Shown: positions 1 through 8,783, counted from the first letter of the stretch. The stretch is DNA of 64,000 nt from an uncultured Oscillospiraceae bacterium (GCA_900545625.1 UQZS01000001.1:73970-137969); one strand, 5' to 3'. A program made the numbers and translations. Notes: generated by a model not told the origin, from the letters alone.

Positions 1-1097
1 TCCATCTGAAAACAGAAAATCTGCAGAAAACAGGTTCTTTCAAAGTACGCGGCGCAGCATACAAAATTTCACAGCTCTCGGACGAAGAAAAGAAAAAAGG
101 CGTAATTGCCTGCTCGGCGGGCAACCATGCACAGGGCGTGGCGCTTGCCGCGACCAAGAACGGGATCAAATCGCTGATCTGCCTGCCTGACGGTGCGCCG
201 ATCTCCAAGGTGGAAGCCACGCGCAAATTCGGCGCGGAGATCTGCCTCGTTCCCGGCGTATATGACGACGCATACAATCGTGCTTTGCAGCTCAAAGATG
301 AAAAGGGATACACCTTTATCCACCCGTTTAACGACGAAGACGTCATTGCCGGTCAAGGCACCATCGGCCTTGAGATTTTGGAGCAGCTCCCCGATGTGGA
401 CGTCGTGATCGTCCCCGTCGGCGGCGGCGGGCTGATCTCCGGCGTTGCATATGCTATTAAAGCACTGAACCCGCAGGTCAAAGTCTACGGCGTGCAGGCG
501 GACGGTGCACCCAGCATGCTGCGCTCTATTGCCGACGGCAAGATCGAGGCGCTCGACGAGGTCTCGACTATTGCGGATGGTATCGCTGTAAAAGAGCCGG
601 GCGATCTCACCTTTGCCCTTTGCCAAAAATATGTTGACGGCATTGTTTCGGTTTCTGAGGACGAGATCGCTGCTGCAATTTTGGCACTCATTGAACAGCA
701 GAAGCTGATTGCAGAGGGCGCAGGTGCAGTATCTGTCGCTGCTGCTATGTTCAATAAAGTAGATCTTAAAGGCAAAAAGGTTTGCTGCCTGGTTTCAGGC
801 GGTAATATTGACGTGACGATCCTGTCGCGCGTGATCAAGCGCGGTCTGTTGAAGTCCGGGCGCACATTCTCCATGACGGTGGAATTGCTTGACAAGCCCG
901 GCCAGCTGCAGGATGTGGCGGCGGCGATCGCCGCTGAAGGCGGAAATGTCATTTCCGTGCATCACGAGCGCGCTTCGGAAGGCTCTGATATCAACGGCTG
1001 CTACCTGCGTCTGGTTATGGAAACGCGTAATTTTGAGCACATTGAATCCATTAAAAACGCGCTGATCGCGCGCGGATACAAAGTGCAGGCGTATTGA
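1..1097 (+). CDS. ilvA: threonine ammonia-lyase (threonine dehydratase) with ACT domain, 5' end outside window
   Basis: PLP enzyme that deaminates threonine (and serine) to 2-oxobutyrate and ammonia. The reading frame is open from base 3, so the true start lies upstream of the window. Visible parts: the PLP-lysine motif TGSFKVRGA a dozen residues into the window, the SAGNHAQG phosphate/substrate motif, the glycine-rich loop VPVGGGGLISG, and a C-terminal ACT domain of about 75 residues starting near TVELLDKPGQLQDV. The single ACT-like tail and overall size match the roughly 400-residue catabolic/TdcB-like form common in Firmicutes rather than the 510-residue E. coli IlvA. Only 30 bases separate it from the RidA gene on the same strand, which removes the reactive enamine/imine product of this reaction, so the two probably form an operon. 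Whether its role is catabolic or in isoleucine synthesis cannot be settled from the window. Confidence 0.93.
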   Translation, partial: HLKTENLQKTGSFKVRGAAYKISQLSDEEKKKGVIACSAGNHAQGVALAATKNGIKSLICLPDGAPISKVEATRKFGAEICLVPGVYDDAYNRALQLKDEKGYTFIHPFNDEDVIAGQGTIGLEILEQLPDVDVVIVPVGGGGLISGVAYAIKALNPQVKVYGVQADGAPSMLRSIADGKIEALDEVSTIADGIAVKEPGDLTFALCQKYVDGIVSVSEDEIAAAILALIEQQKLIAEGAGAVSVAAAMFNKVDLKGKKVCCLVSGGNIDVTILSRVIKRGLLKSGRTFSMTVELLDKPGQLQDVAAAIAAEGGNVISVHHERASEGSDINGCYLRLVMETRNFEHIESIKNALIARGYKVQAY

Positions 1098-1127
1098 TGC
1101 AAATTTTTCTCTGAAGGAGTGTTTGAT

Positions 1128-1502
1128 ATGATCAAAACTTTACACACGGACAATGCCCCGGCTGCGATCGGGCCGTATTCGCAGGCGAAGATCGTCAACG
1201 GTATTCTGTATGCCTCCGGCCAAATTGCGATCAATCCTGCTTCCGGTGAAGTAGAAGCAGATACGATTGAGGGACAGACGCAGCAAATCTGTGAGAACAT
1301 CGGTGCGATCTTAGAAGCGGCAGGCACAGATTTTTCCAAAGTGATTAAGACAACTTGTTTTTTAAAAAACATGTCCGATTTTGCCGTGTTCAACGGCGTT
1401 TACGGCAGCTTTTTCACCTCAAAGCCCGCTCGTTCCTGCGTGGCAGCCGCTGCACTGCCAAAGGATGTGCTTGCGGAGATCGAGGTCATTGCCGAAGTAT
1501 AA
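1128..1502 (+). CDS. ridA: RidA family reactive intermediate/enamine deaminase
   Basis: Small 124-residue YjgF/YER057c/UK114 protein that hydrolyses reactive enamine/imine intermediates such as 2-aminoacrylate made by threonine/serine dehydratases. Recognisable family features are the N-terminal APAAIGPYSQA block, YASGQIAINPASGE, the stretch around residue 85 to 95 (KTTCFLKNMSDF) and the C-terminal RSCVAAAALPKDVLAEIEVIA with the conserved arginine that binds the carboxylate. The ATG at 1128 follows an AAGGAG site by about eight bases; an in-frame GTG at 1119 lies inside that site and is rejected. It directly follows the threonine ammonia-lyase, which supplies its substrate, and ends at a strong terminator. 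Confidence 0.95.
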   Translation: MIKTLHTDNAPAAIGPYSQAKIVNGILYASGQIAINPASGEVEADTIEGQTQQICENIGAILEAAGTDFSKVIKTTCFLKNMSDFAVFNGVYGSFFTSKPARSCVAAAALPKDVLAEIEVIAEV

Positions 1503-1518
1503 GGCAGCTCACGACAAC

Positions 1519-1556
1519 AAAAAACCGACAGTGCGTTTTGCACTGTCGGTTTTTTG
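1519..1556. terminator. bidirectional intrinsic terminator between ridA and the ABC transporter
   Basis: A 14-bp near-perfect stem (AAAACCGACAGTGC pairing with GCACTGTCGGTTTT) with a 4-5 base loop is flanked by A and T runs. It serves the convergent ridA (plus) and glnQ-like (minus) transcripts. Confidence 0.9.
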
Positions 1557-1573
1557 TATGGCTTCTGTTGTAT

Positions 1574-2359
1574 TTACAATACCTTAGATAGAAATTCCTT
1601 CAATCGGTCGTTTTGCGGATGATTGAAGATCGCATCGGGCGTGCCTTCCTCTAAAATACGACCGTCGTCCATAAACAAAACGCGATCTGCCACCTCACGC
1701 GCAAAGCCCATTTCATGCGTCACAACGACCATCGTCATACCGCTTTTTGCAAGATCTTTCATGACTTCCAAAACCTCGCCGACCATCTCGGGGTCGAGCG
1801 CCGAGGTCGGCTCGTCAAACAGCATGACCTCCGGCTGCATGGCAAGCGAACGCACGATCGCTACACGCTGTTTCTGTCCGCCGGATAGCTGCGAAGGATA
1901 TGCCTCCGCCTTATCGGAAAGCCCGACGCGCTCCAAAAGCTCCATAGCGTTGGCTTTGGTTTCCTCTTTGATTTGTTTAGCAGACTTGATCTCGGCACCG
2001 TCCGATTTCCTGCGCAGTTTTAACTTGCGCATCTGCTTTTTTGCAATATACTCGGGCGCAAGGGTGATATTCTCCAGCACGGTTTTATTATTGAACAAAT
2101 TAAAATGCTGGAACACCATGCCCATTTTCTGCCGATGGACGTTGATGTCCACTTTCATATCCGTAAGATCCACGCCGTGGAACAGGATGCTGCCGGAGGT
2201 GGGATCCTCCATGCAGTTTAGGCAGCGCAAAAACGTGCTCTTGCCCGAGCCGGACGGCCCGATCACAACGACCTTTTCGCCCTTATGAATGGTGATGTTG
2301 ATGTCCTTAAGGACATGCAGATCCCCGAAAGATTTATTTAAGTTAACGACCTCGATCAC
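1574..2359 (-). CDS. polar amino acid ABC transporter, ATP-binding protein with lysine-rich insertion
   Basis: GlnQ/HisP-type ATPase, 261 residues, energising uptake through the adjacent permease. Walker A GPSGSGKS is at residues 34-41, the Q-loop Gln near 84, signature LSGGQKQR at 158-165 and Walker B VMLFDEP at 178-184, followed by the SALDP D-loop and a switch histidine (VTHEMGF). The protein is about 20 residues longer than the usual 240 because of a lysine/arginine-rich insertion at about residues 104-126, between the Q-loop and the signature helix. Start is GTG, with GGAGG about ten bases upstream; the gene overlaps the permease gene by 17 bases, implying translational coupling. The substrate is probably a polar amino acid but cannot be named from sequence. 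Confidence 0.93.
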   Translation of the reverse strand: MIEVVNLNKSFGDLHVLKDINITIHKGEKVVVIGPSGSGKSTFLRCLNCMEDPTSGSILFHGVDLTDMKVDINVHRQKMGMVFQHFNLFNNKTVLENITLAPEYIAKKQMRKLKLRRKSDGAEIKSAKQIKEETKANAMELLERVGLSDKAEAYPSQLSGGQKQRVAIVRSLAMQPEVMLFDEPTSALDPEMVGEVLEVMKDLAKSGMTMVVVTHEMGFAREVADRVLFMDDGRILEEGTPDAIFNHPQNDRLKEFLSKVL

Positions 2360-3062
2360 TTTTACGCAGCCTCCTCTCCACGAGTTTAATGAGCGCGGTG
2401 ATCAGCAGCACCAGCACAATATAGATCAGCGCCATGACAAGATACGGCACCATGAACTCATAGGTGCTTGTGCCGATTTTGCGGAACGCGACATACAAAT
2501 CTGTTGCGCCGACGAAGCTGACGACAGAAGTTTCTTTGACAAGCGTAATAAATTCGTTGCCGAGTGTCGGGATGATGTTCTTGATCGCCTGGGGAATAAC
2601 GATCTTCATCATCGTCGTACTAAAGCTCAAGCCGACGGACCGACCGCCCTCCATCTGCCCGGGGTCGACCGACATGATGCCGCCGCGCATGATCTCTGAT
2701 ATGTACGCACCGGAATTCATGCCGAACACGGTGATCGCGACCGCCACGGAGGAGGCATTTATGTCGAGCAAAGGCAGTGCAACATAATAAAACAGCAAAA
2801 GCTGCACCACCATGGGCGTCCCGCGGAAAAAACCGACATATACGCCGCAAATGGCGTTAAGCACCTTCGGCAGGCGCTTATATTTCGGCATGACGCGCAC
2901 AGCGGCAATCAGCGTACCGATAATTATGCCGATAATAAGGCCCAGCACTGCGATTTTAACCGTGTTCTGTAAGCCTGTTAAAATATCGGATATATAGGCG
3001 TCCGCGCTGCCTCCCTGGAAAAGAGATATAAATTTTTCTACCCTTTGACCGAAGTTATCCAT
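2343..3062 (-). CDS. polar amino acid ABC transporter, permease
   Basis: HisM/GlnP family inner-membrane permease, 239 residues with about five hydrophobic segments. The typical N-terminal [16 protein letters not shown] segment and the EAA-like loop ([27 protein letters not shown]) that docks on the ATPase are visible; GLS and P-rich [16 protein letters not shown] are diagnostic of the His/Glu/Gln/Arg family. ATG start with AAAGGA about eight bases upstream. It lies between the binding-protein gene (83-base gap carrying a hairpin) and the ATPase gene (17-base overlap). One permease gene implies a homodimer. Confidence 0.94.
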   Translation of the reverse strand: MDNFGQRVEKFISLFQGGSADAYISDILTGLQNTVKIAVLGLIIGIIIGTLIAAVRVMPKYKRLPKVLNAICGVYVGFFRGTPMVVQLLLFYYVALPLLDINASSVAVAITVFGMNSGAYISEIMRGGIMSVDPGQMEGGRSVGLSFSTTMMKIVIPQAIKNIIPTLGNEFITLVKETSVVSFVGATDLYVAFRKIGTSTYEFMVPYLVMALIYIVLVLLITALIKLVERRLRKSDRGR

Positions 3063-3083
3063 GATCCAAATCCTTTTGCCGCA

Positions 3084-3127
3084 CGTATAACAATAGCCTC
3101 ACCGAACGGTGAGGTTATTGTTATACG
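3084..3127 (-). other. intergenic inverted repeat between binding protein and permease
   Basis: A 21-bp stem with a single G-U/mismatch position and a two-base centre (CTCACCG-AA-CGGTGAG core, extended by CGTATAACAATAGC arms). On the minus strand no T-run follows, so it is more likely an mRNA-stabilising or partial-attenuation hairpin that lets the binding protein be made in excess over the membrane parts, as in other ABC operons, than a full terminator. Confidence 0.7.
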
Positions 3128-3145
3128 CTATAGAGCTTTCAAGTT

Positions 3146-4030
3146 TTACGCAACACCGTTGACGGAATCCGCAATAGCCTGCGCGGGAGCTGCGTCGATC
3201 ACGACATAGTCCAAATTGCCGTTGACCATAGCCTGTACCGCCAAAGCACCGCTCTGATTATCAATCGGTGTGACATGCAACGCAGTGTACTCATAATCAT
3301 CGGTAGACTGCACATATTTCTGCCCTGTGGTGCCGGTCTGGTAGCCGATCCGCACACTTTCGTCAAAGCTGCGAAGGATCTCCAAAACTTCATCCGCCGT
3401 AGTGCAGTTGTCAAAGGTCGTATCATCTGCCGGTACGATCAGCTTCTGCGAAGCCTGATAATACGACTCCGAGAACGTAACGACTTCTTCGCGCTCCTCG
3501 CTGATCGTCAAGCCTGCCATGGCGATGTCGCATCTCTGTGTACCGACGGAAAGACAAACAGCGTCAAAGTCCATATTCTGAATGACAAGTTCTTTGCCGA
3601 GTTCCTGTGCGAGCAGGGCCGCGATTTCCATATCTACGCCGAGGTAGTTGGTGCCTTCCGTGTACTCGAAGGGCGGGAATTCCGCATTGGTCGCGACGAC
3701 AAGCTGATCCTTGCTCTCGTCAAGCGCAGCCGAGGTCACAGGAGAAGGCGTACCGTCACCGAAATACTTGTTGAAGATCTCTTCCAGCTGGCCGTTCGCC
3801 TTGATCTCCGCGATGAACGCATTGACCTGCTCAAGGAGTTCGGGCTGGTTCTTATCTACGCCGAACGCATAGTACTCCTCGGTCAATTCAATGTCAATGA
3901 CTTTTACCAGCGCTGCATTCGCAGCAGGCGTCGTGGTATCATTCGCTGTGTCGCTCCCACAGGCGGCAAAACAACCGACGACCAGTGCAAGTGCGAGCAA
4001 AACAGACAAAGCTTTTGTTACGATTTTCAT
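3146..4030 (-). CDS. amino acid ABC transporter substrate-binding lipoprotein with circularly permuted SBP_bac_3 domain
   Basis: 294-residue lipoprotein of the polar amino acid binding family. Residues 1-24 form a signal peptide with lipobox ending at Cys24 (alternative Cys20). Then the order is unusual: residues 41-93 (VKVIDIELTEEYYAFGVDK, ...LLEQVNAFIAEIKANG..., ...FNKYFGDG) are what normally forms the very C-terminus of the family, and they precede residues 108-294, which begin with the normal N-terminal strand (DQLVVATNAEFPPFEY), continue through VDMEIAALLAQELGKEL, CDIAMAGLTISEER and IGYQTGTTGQKYV, and stop at DYVVIDAAPAQAIADSVNGVA, exactly where the missing tail should start. A linker (about 94-107) joins the old ends. 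This is seen directly; that the fold is a functional circular permutation is inference. ATG start with AAAGGGG; downstream are permease and ATPase. Confidence 0.92.
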   Translation of the reverse strand: MKIVTKALSVLLALALVVGCFAACGSDTANDTTTPAANAALVKVIDIELTEEYYAFGVDKNQPELLEQVNAFIAEIKANGQLEEIFNKYFGDGTPSPVTSAALDESKDQLVVATNAEFPPFEYTEGTNYLGVDMEIAALLAQELGKELVIQNMDFDAVCLSVGTQRCDIAMAGLTISEEREEVVTFSESYYQASQKLIVPADDTTFDNCTTADEVLEILRSFDESVRIGYQTGTTGQKYVQSTDDYEYTALHVTPIDNQSGALAVQAMVNGNLDYVVIDAAPAQAIADSVNGVA

Positions 4031-4060
4031 GGTTTGTTCCCCTTTCTGAGATTATAAGCC

Positions 4061-4089
4061 ATTATACACCCGCTTAAAGCAAAAAGCAA
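4061..4089 (-). promoter_or_regulatory. sigma-A promoter for the amino acid ABC operon
   Basis: On the minus strand TTGCTT and TATAAT are separated by 17 bases, ending about 30 bases before the binding-protein start codon. Confidence 0.7.
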
Positions 4090-4115
4090 GAAAAACGTAT
4101 ATTTATGCAGAGATT

Positions 4116-4610
4116 TTATGTGTCCCCGTGTGTTTCGCCGGAATCAGACCCTTGAGAACGGCGTTTGCGGAAAATCACAATCTTGCTGAACACGTAATTG
4201 GAAAGCACTACAAGGATCTGTGCAACAGTTTTCGTCAAAAATTCGCCGAGCGGCAAAGTGACTGTAGATAAACTTACGACCCAACGCCCCGCCCCCAGCA
4301 GATCCATGCCAACAAACATTACGCCGAGTTCCAAAACCAAGGAAAACAACCGTGCACCGACAAACAGAATAATTTCACGCAAAACGGCACGCGCGCCGCG
4401 GCTTTTGCTTGCAAACACCCACACACGGTTGACGATATAGGCGAAGCCGACGGCTACGATCCAGGCGATGACCGTTGCAGGCGAATAGGAAAATCCAACT
4501 GTCTTGCAAAGGAAATAAACAACATAGTTGACAAGTGTCGTCAGCCCGCCGAAGATCACATATAATATCAATTCTTTATGCTTTTTAAGCAGACTGCGAA
4601 CTTTTTGCAT
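4116..4610 (-). CDS. GtrA family membrane protein
   Basis: 164-residue protein with four predicted transmembrane helices, matching the GtrA/DPMS family that is thought to flip or help transfer polyprenyl-phosphate-linked sugars across the membrane. Typical features: a basic N-terminus (KVRSLLKKHKE), the first helix LILYVIFGGLTTLVNYVVYF, the conserved Asn-Tyr in helix 1, and FIxNRxWVF-like YIVNRVWVF near residue 60, ending with VLSNYVFSKIVIF. A basic cytoplasmic tail ends the protein. It lies 17 bases after the GPH transporter gene on the same strand. A DPM1-like glycosyltransferase that could be its partner exists in the window at 23300-24280 but is not adjacent, so the partnership is only possible. 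Confidence 0.88.
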   Translation of the reverse strand: MQKVRSLLKKHKELILYVIFGGLTTLVNYVVYFLCKTVGFSYSPATVIAWIVAVGFAYIVNRVWVFASKSRGARAVLREIILFVGARLFSLVLELGVMFVGMDLLGAGRWVVSLSTVTLPLGEFLTKTVAQILVVLSNYVFSKIVIFRKRRSQGSDSGETHGDT

Positions 4611-4627
4611 ATTTCGTCTTGCCTTTC

Positions 4628-6109
4628 TTATGCTTGCACCTTTGTCTCATCCTCGGTTTGTGCGGCGGCGCGGCGTTCGGCGAGCTCGCGCTCGACACGC
4701 GCTTTTTGTTCTTTGGAATAGCGGATGCACAAAAACGGGATCAAATACAATGCGGAGCCGAGCGCAGGCAGCAGCATGAACAGCGGCCACTGTGCGCTGT
4801 AAAAAATCTCAGGCTGCCCTGCATCGCCCAAATCGGCATTAAAACCGAGCGCGGTGAGCACCAGGCCGCTGGTCATCAGCTTGAGCGCATCCGTCAGCTT
4901 GTTGGTGAGGTTCTGCAAAGAGTTGCTGATTCCCTCCGTGCGCTTACCCGTTTTCCATTCCACATAATCCACCGCGTCACAGAGAATGGAACGCTGAGCA
5001 ATACCAACCATATTGACGGGGACGGAGGAAATGGAGATGAGAAGCACCACCAGCAGCATCTGCGGCAGCGTTTGAAACCCGACAAAATACGCTGCGACGC
5101 GGAAAACAATATTCATCAGCTGCGCTAAAATTACAATATTCCGCATGCCGCCGATCTTATCCGACAGCTTGACGGCAAAGAACATGCTTACGGCGGACAG
5201 CACGCTGACTAAGATCCCGTAGTAAAACTGCACGGTCTCGCCGTTGACCACGGTGTCCCCGATCTGCACGGAGACGCAATATTGGAAGAAATAGATCTGC
5301 GGCACCGCGCCGTTGAGGAAATTTAAGATCTGCGCAAGCAGCAGCAGGATCAAGATTTTGTTGTGCCGCAGCAGCGCCAGGTCTTGCAACAGAGACTGCT
5401 CGCGGCGGTTCTCCACATAAGCAACGCGTTCTTTTGTTTTGCTTGCAAGAATCGATAAGCATTCGCCGCCGAAGCCGAATACGATACCGAACAGCAAAAA
5501 CAGCGTTTTTTCACTGATACCGATCGCTTCGCGCGCGCCCATGATAAGCGGCACAAGACTCGTAACGCCCCACGCCGCACCGACACCGATATTCAGCCAC
5601 TGCGAAACGCGGGAACGCTCATGTGGGAGCGGCGAGATCAGGGACATCATGCCCCAAAGGGCAACATCCTGAAACGAATAGGTCACATCCCATGCAATGT
5701 AGACACAAAGCAGGATCACAAGCGCCGCCGTCTCCCCAACGCCAAAGTCCACGAACATCAGCGCTGTCAGCGCACCGATGGCAAGCGGCAATTTCCCGAG
5801 ATACGGGTGAAGCTTGTTACCGTCTTTGCATTTGCGGCGATCCACTATAGCGCCGACGATGGGATCATTGATCGCATCCCATATACGGGTGAAGCCCGTA
5901 AGAAAACCGACGCGTGCAGGCGAAATGCGCAAAATGTTTGTGCAAAAATAAAACAACCACTGCGAGACGAATACATACGCCATATTTTGCCCCGTCAGCG
6001 CGGCGGAATACGCCAGCAGCTCACGGTTCGGCACACAGCCTTCTTCAGCCTCCTTGCTGAAAGGGTTCCAAAAGCCTTTTTTCGTTTTGGTCGCTTTAGA
6101 TGATTGCAT
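4628..6109 (-). CDS. GPH family (MelB-like) sugar:cation symporter, MFS_2
   Basis: 493-residue, 12-helix transporter of the glycoside-pentoside-hexuronide:cation symporter family. Diagnostic parts are the N-terminal RELLAYSAALTGQNMAYVFV, GFLTGFTRIWDAINDPIVGAIVDR (the conserved D..NDP...G..D signature of helix 2 and the following loop), and SYSFQD-like TYSFQDVALWGMM. The second half contains the usual VNMVGIAQRSILCDAVDYVEWKTGKRTEG block. The C-terminal tail (about residues 450-493) is highly charged. ATG start with GGAGG five bases upstream. The sugar cannot be identified. The gene is 42 bases downstream of ispF on the same strand and may be read through from it. Confidence 0.93.
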   Translation of the reverse strand: MQSSKATKTKKGFWNPFSKEAEEGCVPNRELLAYSAALTGQNMAYVFVSQWLFYFCTNILRISPARVGFLTGFTRIWDAINDPIVGAIVDRRKCKDGNKLHPYLGKLPLAIGALTALMFVDFGVGETAALVILLCVYIAWDVTYSFQDVALWGMMSLISPLPHERSRVSQWLNIGVGAAWGVTSLVPLIMGAREAIGISEKTLFLLFGIVFGFGGECLSILASKTKERVAYVENRREQSLLQDLALLRHNKILILLLLAQILNFLNGAVPQIYFFQYCVSVQIGDTVVNGETVQFYYGILVSVLSAVSMFFAVKLSDKIGGMRNIVILAQLMNIVFRVAAYFVGFQTLPQMLLVVLLISISSVPVNMVGIAQRSILCDAVDYVEWKTGKRTEGISNSLQNLTNKLTDALKLMTSGLVLTALGFNADLGDAGQPEIFYSAQWPLFMLLPALGSALYLIPFLCIRYSKEQKARVERELAERRAAAQTEDETKVQA

Positions 6110-6149
6110 GGCAGCCTCCGTTTCTCCCGTTTAACCCATAATCTTAACT

Positions 6150-6647
6150 TTAAATAAACTTTATACGCTTGTCGGCTTGCAAAAGGCAGACAGCATGTGC
6201 GGCAATCCCCTGCTTTGTCCCCGTAAAACCAAGCCCCTCTTCCGTCGTTGCTTTTACGCTTACCGCTTCAAGCGGCAATTTGCACACCTGTGCAATATTT
6301 TTCCGCATATCTTCTATATAAGGCGCAAGCTTTGGTGCTTGCGCGAGCACGGTCGCATCAATATTCCCGACCGTAAACCCATTTTTTCTCAATAGACAAA
6401 TGACTTCCTGCAGGAGCATCAGACTGTCTGCATCTTTATATCGCTTGTCTGTGTCGGGGAAATGTTTTCCGATGTCTCCGAGCGCCGCTGCGCCCAAAAG
6501 CGCATCCGAAATCGCATGCAGCAAAACATCCGCATCGGAATGGCCCAAAAGTCCAATATTGCCGTTCGGGATCTCCACGCCGCCAAGGATCAGCTTGCGC
6601 CCCTCCACTAATTTATGTACGTCGTAGCCGTGTCCGATACGCATCAT
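6150..6647 (-). CDS. ispF: 2-C-methyl-D-erythritol 2,4-cyclodiphosphate synthase
   Basis: Fifth enzyme of the MEP isoprenoid pathway, releasing CMP and forming the cyclic diphosphate; zinc-dependent homotrimer. About 165 residues, the normal length. The first metal site is in GHGYDVHKL (Asp9 and His11 here), [33 protein letters not shown] is the classic second block, and [15 protein letters not shown] and [12 protein letters not shown] follow. The ATG at 6647 overlaps the ispD stop codon as ATGA, with GGGAGG eight bases before it; a second ATG at 6644 gives the more usual MRIG N-terminus. ispD lies directly upstream, as in many genomes. Confidence 0.97.
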   Translation of the reverse strand: MMRIGHGYDVHKLVEGRKLILGGVEIPNGNIGLLGHSDADVLLHAISDALLGAAALGDIGKHFPDTDKRYKDADSLMLLQEVICLLRKNGFTVGNIDATVLAQAPKLAPYIEDMRKNIAQVCKLPLEAVSVKATTEEGLGFTGTKQGIAAHAVCLLQADKRIKFI

Positions 6648-7387
6648 GGCTGTTTCCTCCCTTCTAAGATCCCTTCGGCGATCCAAATGTCTTCCGGTGT
6701 TGTGATTTTGATATTTTCATAGCTGCCTTCGACCATGTGCACCGGCACGCCCGCCGCTTCCAGCAGTTTGCAGTCATCGGTAAACAGGGCGCTGTCCGGC
6801 ACTTCGCGCGAGGCACGCAAATAGATTTCTTTAGCAAACACCTGCGGCGTGTGTACCGCCCAAAGCGTGCTGCGGTCGGGGGTATCCACGATCACGCCGT
6901 TTTCATCCACTACTTTTACGGTATCTTTGATACGAACGCCTGTCGCCGCTGCACTGAACCGAAAAGCCGCCTGAATGGTATCTGTCAATATCCTGTCGGT
7001 CACAAGCGGGCGTGCGCCGTCGTGGATGGCAAGAAATTCGCTTTGTGCGTCGCAGCGCTCTACCGCAGCAAAAACGCTTTCCTGCCGCGTATCGCCGCCG
7101 CGCACGATTTCCCTGACCTTACGCGCCCCGGCGCCGCGCAGCAGCGCTGCCATTTGCGGAATATCCTGCTCACGCGCGGCAATAACGATCTCTTCCACGA
7201 GCGCGCATGCTTCAAACGCGCGAACCGTACGCAAAAGCACAGGGGCGCCGTCAAGCTGCAAAAATTGCTTATTGACGCCGCCCATGCGTGTAGAATTCCC
7301 TGCGGCGACCAGAACAGCCGATACAAACGGACGCACAGAAGCCGCGGGAATATTCTCTATATTTTGTTTTTTAGGATGCATACGCAT
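6644..7387 (-). CDS. ispD: 2-C-methyl-D-erythritol 4-phosphate cytidylyltransferase
   Basis: Third enzyme of the MEP pathway, coupling MEP with CTP. 247 residues. The nucleotide-binding start [29 protein letters not shown] carries the conserved Arg and Lys; further blocks are [41 protein letters not shown] and TPQVFAKE, ending with [10 protein letters not shown]. The N-terminus has about 20 extra residues before the catalytic domain. ATG with a GGGGG run six bases upstream; the stop overlaps ispF by four bases, giving a coupled ispD-ispF pair. Confidence 0.97.
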   Translation of the reverse strand: MRMHPKKQNIENIPAASVRPFVSAVLVAAGNSTRMGGVNKQFLQLDGAPVLLRTVRAFEACALVEEIVIAAREQDIPQMAALLRGAGARKVREIVRGGDTRQESVFAAVERCDAQSEFLAIHDGARPLVTDRILTDTIQAAFRFSAAATGVRIKDTVKVVDENGVIVDTPDRSTLWAVHTPQVFAKEIYLRASREVPDSALFTDDCKLLEAAGVPVHMVEGSYENIKITTPEDIWIAEGILEGRKQP

Positions 7388-7436
7388 AGAAAACCCCCGC
7401 AGGAAAATTGAGCTACGGGAAAGCCCTATACCTATC

Positions 7437-8711
7437 TTATACCTTTTCCGTCATTTTTTCAAGTGTTGCAAGACGAATTGCAAGACAAAGCACCTCGACT
7501 GCCTTTTTAAGCTCTTCAATGGATGGATACGTCGGCGCAATGCGAATGTTGCGGTCTGCTTTGTCCACGCCGTAAGGATAAGTCGCGCCGACGGGTGTGA
7601 GCACCACGCCCATTTCCCGGCAAAGCTCGCCGACGCGCTTCGCACTGCATTTCGTGGTGTTTAGGCTGATAAAGTAGCCGCCGTTGGGTTCCGTCCAGCG
7701 TGCCAAATCGTTTTCACGCAGCTCGCGGTCAAGCGCATCTAGTACAATGCGGAATTTCGGCGCAATGATCGCGGCATGCTTTTTCATATGCGCCTGCACG
7801 CCCTCCGCGTTTTTCAAAAACTTTACATGCCGAAGCTGGTTCATTTTGTCATAGCTGATCGTCTGCATGGCAAGCCGCGCACGGATGGCACGGATATTGT
7901 TATCCGATGCGGCAAGTGCCGAAACACCTGCACCCGGGAACGTAATTTTGGAAGTCGAGGTAAACTCGACAAACATATCCTCGCTGCCGTAAGGCTTGCA
8001 CGCCTCAAAGATATTCAGCAGATGATCCGGATGGTCGCTGAGATCATGGACAATATAAGCATTATCCCAAATCACGCGGAAATCCTCAGCCGCAGGCTTT
8101 AACGCCGCCAGCGCACGGACCGTGTCATCCGAATAAGTGATGCCGTCGGGATTCGAGTATTTCGGCACGCAGAACATGCCCTTGACGCTTTCATCTTTGA
8201 CCAATTCTTGGATCTTTTCCACATCGGGACCGTTTTCGGTCATTTCCACATTGAGCATTTCAATGCCGAAGTGCTCGCAAATGGTGAAGTGGCGGTCATA
8301 TCCGGGCACATTGCATATAAATTTGATCTTCCCCTGCTGCATCCAAGGGGTACTGCCCGCCCCCTTCGTCATACACTGGGCAATATAGTCAAACATTAAA
8401 TTCAGGCTCGAAGCGCCGCCGATGATCACGTTTTCGGGTGAAACCTCCATAAGCTCCGCAAACAAAGCGCGGCACTCCGGGAGTCCTTCCAAGGCGCCGT
8501 AATTGCGGCAATCCGTACCATTTGCGGCTTTGCAGTCGCAAACACCGATGACCTCTTTCAGCATATCCATAGAAAGATCCAGCTGATCAGGTCCGGGTTT
8601 GCCGCGGGACATATCGAGCTTTAAATTCAGCTTTTTCATTTCCGTGTACGCCGCCTGTGCCGCTTGCTTTTCAGCGAGAAGCTGTTCGGCGTTCATCTCT
8701 GCATACTGCAT
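7437..8711 (-). CDS. aminotransferase class I/II, class Ic aspartate aminotransferase-like
   Basis: 424-residue PLP aminotransferase of the atypical group formerly confused with MocR regulators (class Ic aspartate aminotransferases such as the Corynebacterium AspT). Recognisable are LDMSRGKPGPDQLDLS near the N-terminus, the GGASSLNLMFDYIAQ segment that holds the PLP phosphate, VPKYSNPDGITYS, VIWDNAYIVHDL with the PLP aspartate/tyrosine, and STSKITFPGAGVSALAAS with the Schiff-base lysine. The ATG at 8711 follows TTGGAGGTG; an upstream TTG at 8726 is part of that site and is rejected. Reaction is probably aspartate/2-oxoglutarate transamination, but the exact amino acid is inferred only from the family. 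Confidence 0.92.
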   Translation of the reverse strand: MQYAEMNAEQLLAEKQAAQAAYTEMKKLNLKLDMSRGKPGPDQLDLSMDMLKEVIGVCDCKAANGTDCRNYGALEGLPECRALFAELMEVSPENVIIGGASSLNLMFDYIAQCMTKGAGSTPWMQQGKIKFICNVPGYDRHFTICEHFGIEMLNVEMTENGPDVEKIQELVKDESVKGMFCVPKYSNPDGITYSDDTVRALAALKPAAEDFRVIWDNAYIVHDLSDHPDHLLNIFEACKPYGSEDMFVEFTSTSKITFPGAGVSALAASDNNIRAIRARLAMQTISYDKMNQLRHVKFLKNAEGVQAHMKKHAAIIAPKFRIVLDALDRELRENDLARWTEPNGGYFISLNTTKCSAKRVGELCREMGVVLTPVGATYPYGVDKADRNIRIAPTYPSIEELKKAVEVLCLAIRLATLEKMTEKV

Positions 8712-8754
8712 GATACGCACCTCCAAAATGCATCTTCCATAAATTTACGGATAA

Positions 8755-8783
8755 ATTCTATACCATATCCAACGATTTTGCAA
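8755..8783 (-). promoter_or_regulatory. probable sigma-A promoter for the class Ic aminotransferase
   Basis: Minus-strand TTGCAA and TAGAAT spaced by 17 bases, about 45 bases upstream of the start codon. Confidence 0.5.

Noticed and set aside
3146..4030. Possible frameshift or truncated binding protein
   Set aside because: The missing tail is found upstream within the same frame, and nothing resembling a tail is encoded between the stop codon and the permease; permutation explains it better.
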